From NCBI GenBank assembly GCA_963738135.1, contig CAVTVK010000007.1:313616-377615 (forward strand): a stretch of DNA of 64,000 nt. The letters run 5' to 3'. Made by a program: the position numbers and the translations under genes. Positions 58,377 through 64,000 of the stretch are shown piece by piece. The stretch comes from Bog-473 sp963738135. Lineage in GTDB: Bacteria > Actinomycetota > Acidimicrobiia > Acidimicrobiales > RAAP-2. Each line of letters begins with the position of its first letter. The first letter of the stretch is position 1. The notes under the pieces were generated by a model. It saw only the letters and a program-made list of their open reading frames with translations. It made no database searches and was not told the DNA's origin.

Positions 58377-60324
58377 ATGAGGCGACGATCGCCTCGGCAC
58401 ACCTCCCTTCGAGTGTCGGCGGTCCTCCTGCTGGCTCTCATGGCGTTTGGGGCGGTTGCGGCGTCAACGGCGTCAACGGCGGCGGCGGCGTCGCCCACGA
58501 CCAGCGTGCTCGTTCCCGCCTCCGGAGCGAAATTGGGGGGACCACGACGTTGGACGCCTCAGCGTCCAACGCCACCAGTGTGCAGTTCTGGATCTTGGGT
58601 GGCTCCTACGGTTTTGCCGGCAAGATGGTGGGGACGGCGACGCAAACCTTCTACGGATGGGTTTCCAGCTGGGACACGATGACCGTCCCCAACGCGTCGT
58701 ACACTCTGGTTTCCGAGGCGTTCAACGCCGGCGGGAGTAGTTTCAGTACTGGCGTCAGCATCTCGGTGAGCAATCCGACGGCGACGAGCGTGACGATCCC
58801 TGCCGCCGGAGCAAGTCTGTCGAATACCACCACCCTGGACGCTTCGGCTGGGAATGCCACGAGTGTCGAGTTCTTGCTCTCCGGCGGCTCCTACGGTCCC
58901 CCCCCGGCCAGGTCATCGGCACGGCCACGTCCACCTACTACGGCTGGGTGGACAGGTGGGACACCATGACCGTCCCCAACGGTTCGTACGCTCTGGTTTC
59001 CGAGGCGTTCAACAACGGTGGCAGTGTCCTCAGCGCGCCCGTCAGCATCACCATCAACAACACTCCGCATTGGTCGCAATTCCGTTTCGGACCCAACCTC
59101 GGCGGCTCCAACAGCGATGAAGGCGCAATTTCGGTGGGCAACGTCAGCAGCCTGGTGCGACTGTTCAGCGCCCGCGCGGGGAGCAATTCGGACTCGTCAC
59201 CGGCGATCGCGAATGGCGTTCTCTACGAGGGTGCGGATGATCACATTCTCTACGCGTACGACGCCTCGGGTGCCACGAATTGTTCTGGCAACCCGAAGAC
59301 GTGCACACCGCTCTGGTCTGCGGCCAGCGGCGGTTTCCGGTTCTCTTCGCCGGCCGTTTCGAACGGAATCGTCTACGAGGGCTCCCACGACGGCATTCTC
59401 TACGCGTACGACGCTGCTGGCGTCACCAACTGCTCTGGCACGCCGAAGATATGCGCTCCACTGTGGAAGGCCAACACGGGCTCAGGAATCCAGTCGTCCC
59501 CGACCGTCGCCAATGGTGTCGTCTACATCGGCTCGGGCAACGGGAATCTGGACGCGTTCGATGCGGCGGGGAATACGAACTGCTCAGGCACGCCGAAGAC
59601 TTGCGCCCCGCTCTGGATCGCGCACACTGGGAGCAGCATCCTCGTCTCGTCTGCGGCCGTGGTGAACGGCGTCGTGTACATCGGTTCGCTCAACCACAAT
59701 CTCTATGCCTACGACGCAGCAGGAACGACCAATTGCTCGGGCACGCCAAAGGTGTGTTCCCCGCTGTGGACTGCGACAACGGGAGACCAGATCTGGTCTT
59801 CGCCGGCCGTGGTCAATGGCGTGGTCTACGTCGGGTCGGATGACCACAAACTGTATGCGTTCGATGCGTCGGGTACGACGAACTGCTCGGGTACACCTAA
59901 GAAATGCGGTCCGCTGTGGACTGCGCCCACAGGCGGTCAGGTCATTTCGTCTCCGGCTGTCGCGAACGGCGCCGTCTATGTCGGGTCGAGTGACGACAAA
60001 CTGTACGCATTCGATGCGGCCGGAACGACAGGCTGTTCGGGCTCGCCAAGGATCTGTTCGCCCCTGTGGACTGCGCCGACTGGCGCCGGTGTGGCGTCGT
60101 CACCGGCCGTGGCGAACGGCGTCGTCTTCGTGGGCTCGTTCGATCACAAGCTGTATGCATTCGATGCAGCGGGGAATCTGGGCTGTTCGGGTACACCCAA
60201 GACGTGCACTCCGCTCTGGTCGGCGCGCACGGGCGCGCGGATCCTCTCGTCTCCCGCGGTGGCCAATGGAATCGTCTACGTCGGCTCATCCGACTACAAC
60301 CTCTACACGTTCGGGCTGCCCTGA
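58377..60324 (+). pseudogene. Surface protein with Ig-like modules and a PQQ-type propeller, broken at two homopolymers
   Basis: The protein begins MRRRSPRHTSLRVSAVL (signal peptide) and SPTTSVLVPASGAKLG. At GGGGGG (58547-58552) the frame shifts to TTTLDASASNATSVQFW and the first Ig-like module, then a second (SVTIPAAGASLSNTTTL). At CCCCCCCC (58897-58904) it shifts again to GQVIGTATSTYYGWVDRWDT. A large propeller follows, seven to eight blades with repeats like NGVVYVGSDDHKLYAFDASG and NCSGTPKTCSPLWTA. Each blade has a Cys pair in the CSGTPKxC loop. About 648 residues if repaired. Phase variation or sequence error are both possible. Confidence 0.78.
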
Positions 60325-60654
60325 GAGCCCGGCATGACGGTTGTGCCCGATCCGCTGAGAAGGCCAGTGGTGGTGTGGGGGTGATGGGACGTGAACCACG
60401 CGCGTCCAGACCACCGGGCGTTTCGAGAGGCTGCGCTCATTCCGCAGCTGTGCTTCGAGAAGCTGCGCAGATGCCGCAGCCGTATCCACTGCCAAAGGAT
60501 GAGTCCCCACCTCTGCGAGCCTTCAGGAAACCGTGTTTCACCAGGGCTTGCAAGCCATACGGGAAGCGACATCGGTCACGTGGCATGTGGATGGCCAAGC
60601 CAGGCCGGTGCACATGCCGTGTGAACGGTACTTGCATGGGTAAGAATTCAACCG
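60325..60654. other. Gene-free stretch with a tRNA-3'-end-like remnant
   Basis: No protein gene is seen over about 330 bp; the antisense frames here lack start signals and family resemblance. At 60367-60400 it holds the remnant described separately. Confidence 0.5.
60367..60400 (-). other. Degenerate tRNA/tmRNA 3'-end-like remnant, copy A
   Basis: Read on the minus strand: CGTGGTTCACGTCCCATC, then C-rich acceptor-like DNA ending CACCACCA. It resembles copy B at 61745-61774 with an inserted few bases. No matching 5' half of a tRNA exists nearby. Confidence 0.35.
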
Positions 60655-61716
60655 ATGTCCAAATCGAAGCCTGAAAATCCGAGCCGACCTGAAGAATTCA
60701 GGTACCAAGTCAACGCCCGCAGTTTGCAGAACGGGATCGGGATAGCTTCGCTTGTGGGCATCGGGGCGCTTCTCGTATCGCTGGCCTTTGATTCGGGCTC
60801 GCCGTCAAGTGGGCCGACTGCGTTGACCAGCGGACCCATAGCTCCCGTCACCACGACGGCCGAGAGCACGATTCCCTCTGGCATCTCAGTGGCGCCGTTG
60901 ACCTCTGCTGCACAGTCGCCCACTCCACAATCGGGCTCGTTGACGTCAACCTCAACGACGTCACCGCCCAAGGGATCGGCGAGCGGGCCAGCACACGCAG
61001 CCACCGCGTCGGCGTCAGGTGGATCTGGTGCATCAGCGAGCTCAAGCCCAAGCGGGCAAGTGGCTTCGGGCGGCGCCGCGCCGACAACGACAACAGCAAC
61101 TACGCAGCCCCAGGGCGGAGCGGCCAGCACCACCACGACTACTTCGATCCCGCCCTGGATCTCCACCACTACCACTACCACCACCACCACGATTCCGACC
61201 CGACAGGTCACGGGAACCGCAGTGACCGTTGGCGCTGGGAACTTCACTGGCGGCACCGATGTGGCGCCGGGTCTGTACGACGTGACGGCGGGTCCGAATC
61301 AGAGCGGCACTTTCGTCGTCACCGGCTCGGACTCGTACAACGAAATTCTTGATTCTTCAGGGAGCAGGGGAGTTCCCACCATCCGAGTCCAGATAACGAA
61401 AGGCGATCAGATCCGTATCTCCGGCCTTTCTCAAGTCGTCTTCACGCCGGTATCGACTCCGTTCGTCACAACGCATGGCAATGCAGTCCTCTACGCAGGA
61501 ACCTGGACGGTGGGACAAGATCTGGGGCCGGGAAAATATGTCGCCACGCCCGGTGCTGGGCAGAGCGGCAGGGTCACCATCACGGGTGAGAATGTCGATG
61601 TGATCCTGGGTGGCGACCCCCACCTGGGGGGAGTGCCCAGCGTCACGTTCACTGTCCAAAACGGCGATGTCATCGAGATCGCCGGCCTCAGGCAGGTGAC
61701 GCTGACGCCGTCGTGA
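60655..61716 (+). CDS. Membrane-anchored protein with Thr/Ser linker and a duplicated C-terminal domain
   Basis: A 353-residue protein. One transmembrane segment (GIASLVGIGALLVSLAF) is followed by about 140 residues of Ser/Thr/Pro, including a run of nine Thr near residue 175. Two similar domains of about 70 residues follow: GGTDVAPGLYDVTAGPNQSG and GDQIRISGLSQVVFTP in the first, GQDLGPGKYVATPGAGQSG and GDVIEIAGLRQVTLTP in the second. The linker looks like a cell-wall spacer. No family name is known to me. The gene is flanked by the two tRNA-3'-end-like remnants. Confidence 0.75.
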   Translation: MSKSKPENPSRPEEFRYQVNARSLQNGIGIASLVGIGALLVSLAFDSGSPSSGPTALTSGPIAPVTTTAESTIPSGISVAPLTSAAQSPTPQSGSLTSTSTTSPPKGSASGPAHAATASASGGSGASASSSPSGQVASGGAAPTTTTATTQPQGGAASTTTTTSIPPWISTTTTTTTTTIPTRQVTGTAVTVGAGNFTGGTDVAPGLYDVTAGPNQSGTFVVTGSDSYNEILDSSGSRGVPTIRVQITKGDQIRISGLSQVVFTPVSTPFVTTHGNAVLYAGTWTVGQDLGPGKYVATPGAGQSGRVTITGENVDVILGGDPHLGGVPSVTFTVQNGDVIEIAGLRQVTLTPS

Positions 61717-61744
61717 CTCCCACGAAGAACCGAGAAAGGGAATC

Positions 61745-61774
61745 TGGTGGAGGCGATGGGACTTGAACCCACGA
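61745..61774 (-). other. tRNA/tmRNA 3'-end remnant, copy B (possible attachment site)
   Basis: On the minus strand it reads CGTGGGTTCAAGTCCCATC followed by GCCTCCACCA: a T-arm (GTGGG, TTCAAGT, CCCAT), a 7-base acceptor strand CGCCTCC, discriminator A and CCA. The U at position 70 and A at 73 are as in tRNA-Ala and tmRNA. No 5' acceptor strand (GGRGGCG) occurs within 100 bases, so the gene is incomplete. Such 3' fragments are left by integrating elements. Confidence 0.55.
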
Positions 61775-61841
61775 AGGTCGGCGACTGGGAGGGGATCGTC
61801 TATTACGCCAGGAGGAGGGCCCGAAGCGGGTCGGGGGAGCC

Positions 61842-62558
61842 CTATCCCGATTCGGCTGAGCGGGCGCCTTTTTCGCGGAGCCAGGTGATGACATTTTCCT
61901 GACGAGTCCCCAATCCGTTCGCCGCATCAAGGGGTGTCCCCTCTGCGTAGTCGGGAACCCAGTTGAGATCGGCCCCTCGGAGAAGAAGGTGTTCAGCCGC
62001 CCGTCGTTGGCCCCCGCCGCAAGCGTGCCAGAACGCCTTCGAGAGTTCTGCGCTGTCAGGCTCCTCCTCTGTCAGCTCTGCCAATCGGGTCAACAACCCG
62101 AGGGCGGCTGCGTGCCAGAGCTTGTCGATCTTGACCCCACGGGTCACGAGTAGGCGAGCGACATTCCAGCACGCGTATCCGATGGCGTTGTCCAGCGGAG
62201 TCCCTATCGAGCCGTCGGGTATCTCAATGTCGGCCCCGCCGTCGATAAGCGCGCTCGCGACGTCCACGTCGTCGCTACTCGCCGCCCAATGCAGTGGCGT
62301 CTCGGAACCTGGCGCGGGATCTCGGTAGTTTGGGTCCGCTCCCGCCGCCAGAAGCATCCGGGCGATCTCGGGACCGTTGGGAAAATAGCCGGGCCAGTCT
62401 GCGACGATGTGCAAAGCGCTGCGAGTCTTTAGCGGCCCGCCAATGGGACTATTGACAAGCTCGGGAGAAGCGGCGATAAGTCGACGGACAGATTCGATGT
62501 CGCCACCATGAATGGCATGGACCAGCCCTGCCACTGCGTCAGGGTCGGGCGGGGTCAC
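61842..62558 (-). CDS. Ankyrin-repeat protein
   Basis: A 238-residue protein of about six ankyrin repeats, for example GGPLKTRSALHIVADWPGYF, ARMLLAAGADPNYRDPAPGS, TPLHWAASSDDVDVASALID and GGADIEIPDGSIGTPLDNAI. Such proteins bind partner proteins; the partner is unknown. The start is GTG 62558; the reading frame overlaps the end of the small Cys-rich gene upstream by 20 bp, suggesting joint translation. Confidence 0.85.
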   Translation of the reverse strand: MTPPDPDAVAGLVHAIHGGDIESVRRLIAASPELVNSPIGGPLKTRSALHIVADWPGYFPNGPEIARMLLAAGADPNYRDPAPGSETPLHWAASSDDVDVASALIDGGADIEIPDGSIGTPLDNAIGYACWNVARLLVTRGVKIDKLWHAAALGLLTRLAELTEEEPDSAELSKAFWHACGGGQRRAAEHLLLRGADLNWVPDYAEGTPLDAANGLGTRQENVITWLREKGARSAESG

Positions 62559-62667
62559 GGTTTTCCTTGTCAGGGAGGTTGCTGCAACAGCAGTCGGGCT
62601 CGCCGCAACGTTCGACGACCTCTCCTCGGTCTACGAGGCACCCGCAGTCCGCACAACGCATTTCCAT
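62539..62667 (-). CDS. Small Cys-rich protein
   Basis: A 42-residue protein from the ATG at 62667: MEMRCADCGCLVDRGEVVE, then RCGEPDCCCSNLP. The CxxCxC and CxxxxCCC pattern suggests a small metal-binding knuckle. No strong ribosome binding site is seen. It overlaps the ankyrin gene start by 20 bp. Confidence 0.5.
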   Translation of the reverse strand: MEMRCADCGCLVDRGEVVERCGEPDCCCSNLPDKENRDPARP

Positions 62668-62717
62668 ACAGTGGGCATTGTTCCACGGGGTTGGTGTCCC
62701 CGGCTTGTTCGCGAGGG

Positions 62718-62750
62718 TGCCCCCTATCGCCGGGTGGGAGACAGACTTCG
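62718..62750 (+). repeat. Cassette-type directional repeat, copy 7
   Basis: TGCCCC (62718-62723), spacer CTAT, CGCCGGG (62728-62734). The GGCA end is not conserved; the right boundary is approximate. It lies just beyond the stop of the minus-strand DJ-1 gene. Confidence 0.75.
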
Positions 62751-62761
62751 AGAACAACGCC

Positions 62762-63334
62762 TCAGAGATTTTGCGCCGCTCGGACAAGACGCATCATCTC
62801 ACTGGTGAACACGGGGATGTCTGGTGGCCAGCGTGACGTGACCAAGTTCCCATCGACGACCACCGGGGCATCCTCCCACTTACCACCAGCAGCGCGTACG
62901 TCTTCGGGAACCCCGTCTTGCCAATACGAGGTGAGTTGTCGCCCGCTCACGACGCCGGCGGCAGCCAAGAGCCATGGTCCATGACAGATGGCAGCCACCG
63001 GCTTGTTGGAGGTGAAGAAGGATCGAGTTATCTCCTGAGCTTCTGGGATATCTCGCACCGTGGCCGGTGCTCCGTCGGGGAATCCACCGGGCACGAGAAG
63101 TAGCCCGTACTGGTCTGGATCGGCATTAGTGATGAGGAGGTCAGGCATGACCCGATACCCATGTTCACCGCTGATCTCCTCCATCGTCGGGGCAGCGATG
63201 TCGATGACACCACCTTCTTCGAGCAGACGGAAATATGGCACGAGGAGTTCCAGATCCTCGAACTTGTCGGCGGTCAGTACGAGTGTCCGAACCCCGAGAG
63301 TGCCTCGACCTGCCTGAACGCTGGAGAGTTGCAT
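62762..63334 (-). CDS. DJ-1/PfpI family protein
   Basis: A 190-residue protein of the DJ-1/PfpI superfamily. The nucleophile elbow is AAICHGPWLLAAAG with C117 and H118; the helper Glu is in DKFEDLELLVPY. Members act as peptidases, deglycases or chaperones; the family does not fix one activity. The ATG at 63334 is used. It lies alone between two copies of the dispersed repeat. Confidence 0.9.
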   Translation of the reverse strand: MQLSSVQAGRGTLGVRTLVLTADKFEDLELLVPYFRLLEEGGVIDIAAPTMEEISGEHGYRVMPDLLITNADPDQYGLLLVPGGFPDGAPATVRDIPEAQEITRSFFTSNKPVAAICHGPWLLAAAGVVSGRQLTSYWQDGVPEDVRAAGGKWEDAPVVVDGNLVTSRWPPDIPVFTSEMMRLVRAAQNL

Positions 63335-63385
63335 GTTCGAATGCTAGATCCAGGACTCAGCCTTGGAGGGGTGCGGTCAACGGAG

Positions 63386-63425
63386 TGCCCCAGTTCGCCG
63401 GGACAGCGCAGCCCGACCGACACGA
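63386..63425 (+). repeat. Cassette-type directional repeat, copy 8
   Basis: TGCCCC (63386-63391), spacer AGTT, CGCCGGG (63396-63402), with the A-rich right end not matching. It lies between the DJ-1 start and the gene at 63504. The right boundary is approximate. Confidence 0.75.
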
Positions 63426-63503
63426 TTGGGCCAGGTCCGGGCCGGGACCCTGCGTAGGCAATACTGGTCGCGCATCCCGAACTGAGTTCGAGGAGATGTT
63501 GTG

Positions 63504-64000
63504 ATGAGCTCCGGTTCCAAGGACCTACACGCTCGATTCAGTTTTCGTGGTGAGGTCGGAGCGGTCCACGTTGAATGCGTTCCGAACACCGACCCCAAGT
63601 TCTATGGATGTTGGTGGCCGATTGCAGAAGGCTTTCCCGTCTGCACGGCGACCGTCGACTATCCAGCGCGGGGTTACCGTTCAATGCTCGGGTGGGTACA
63701 GCTCGTTCGCTCGACGGACAACGAGTCCGGCGGTGACCGATTTGAGCTGGACCCATTCGGGCTGTTCGGCGACGCCCCCTCGCCTTACTGCTGGTACGGG
63801 CAGCGCCCGACCCTCTTCGACGCTCCGTCGCGGTCGGTCCGAGAACCCCTTGAATGGGTGGCGCACAGCTTTCTGGCAACGACTCCCCTCGACGAGGTTG
63901 CGCAGTTGAAGGCTCGTCGTGTTGTACCGCTTGTGGGGTTCTCATGGGGTTTCACAGACACTGGGACCAGCGTGATACTCGACGACATCCAGGTCCTGAC
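63504..64000 (+). CDS. Hypothetical protein, 3' end cut by the window
   Basis: The ATG at 63504 has GAGGAG eight bases upstream. The frame is open to the window end (165 codons shown). It begins MSSGSKDLHARFSFRGEVG, then VECVPNTDPKFYGCWWPIAE, TATVDYPARGYRSMLGWVQL and FELDPFGLFGDAPSPYCWYG. The composition is that of a soluble, Trp- and Tyr-rich protein. No family is recognised. It follows the last visible copy of the dispersed repeat. Confidence 0.7.
   Translation, partial: MSSGSKDLHARFSFRGEVGAVHVECVPNTDPKFYGCWWPIAEGFPVCTATVDYPARGYRSMLGWVQLVRSTDNESGGDRFELDPFGLFGDAPSPYCWYGQRPTLFDAPSRSVREPLEWVAHSFLATTPLDEVAQLKARRVVPLVGFSWGFTDTGTSVILDDIQVL

Noticed and set aside
60367..61774. Complete tRNA genes on the minus strand
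   Set aside because: Only T-arm and acceptor 3' strands are present; no matching 5' acceptor or anticodon arm is found.

Overview
The window looks like a chromosome segment of a high-GC actinobacterium, most likely class Acidimicrobiia or a close relative. This is inferred from F420-type enzymes (LLM oxidoreductase at 21852-22847, deazaflavin-dependent reductase at 36263-36712), a biotin synthase next to its actinobacterial partner BsaP, an HU protein with a lysine/alanine-rich tail, DUF2510, DUF4190, DUF732 and DUF5522 proteins, and a secreted protein with the GYWLVASDGGVFAYG-type repeats common in that group. No rRNA or complete tRNA is present, so the taxonomy is indirect.

Left end, 1-10.9 kb (accessory). 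A truncated GH43-DUF732 protein is followed by a string of stand-alone genes: ABM-like, DUF1330, a small unknown, DinB, a membrane protein, DUF5666/PepSY-like, P450 and cupin. Nearly every gene is separated from the next by a copy of a short directional repeat, TGCCCC-N4-CGCCGGG followed by GGCA. Most copies lie just after the stop codon of a minus-strand gene. The layout resembles an integron cassette array but the motif is not canonical attC and no integrase is visible. An IS3-family element (1875-4589, GGG target duplication), itself split by an intact IS30-family element, sits inside this array.

Middle, 11-55 kb (mostly chromosomal and metabolic). bsaP-bioB is followed by an acyl-CoA dehydrogenase, a TetR/MFS efflux pair around a palindromic operator, and a minus-strand block (P450, cupin dioxygenase-like, amidase). 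Next comes a translationally coupled operon of a D12 DNA methyltransferase, PPK2 and an LLM oxidoreductase. Further on are an AIM24 protein, a VOC-CMD fusion, a sterol-desaturase-type hydroxylase, and a GH43 protein with C-terminal repeats. A five-gene coupled operon (36775-40415) encodes three tandem-domain YbjQ-like proteins. Then come a diiron protein, two zinc alcohol dehydrogenases, HU with a clear terminator, a DUF929-VKOR disulfide pair, a DUF885 peptidase-like protein and an SDR. The mix of P450s, ACAD, SDR, ADHs, F420 enzymes and VOC proteins suggests catabolism of lipids, steroids or aromatics; this is inference.

Right part, 55-64 kb. A surface/secreted cluster holds a GDSL hydrolase with two Ig-like modules, a Vgb-like propeller, an Ig-plus-PQQ propeller protein broken at G6 and C8 tracts, and a membrane protein with a duplicated C-terminal domain. 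Two remnants resembling the 3' end of a tRNA/tmRNA flank that last gene. Beyond them the cassette-like repeat returns, around an ankyrin protein, a small Cys-rich protein, DJ-1/PfpI and an unknown gene that runs off the window.

Several genes carry frameshifts (13.7, 27.6, 32.2, 33.2, 44.2 and 58.5-58.9 kb). They may be assembly indels or true decay; the homopolymer ones could be phase-variable. Different short tandem repeats mark many gene borders between 15 and 41 kb.
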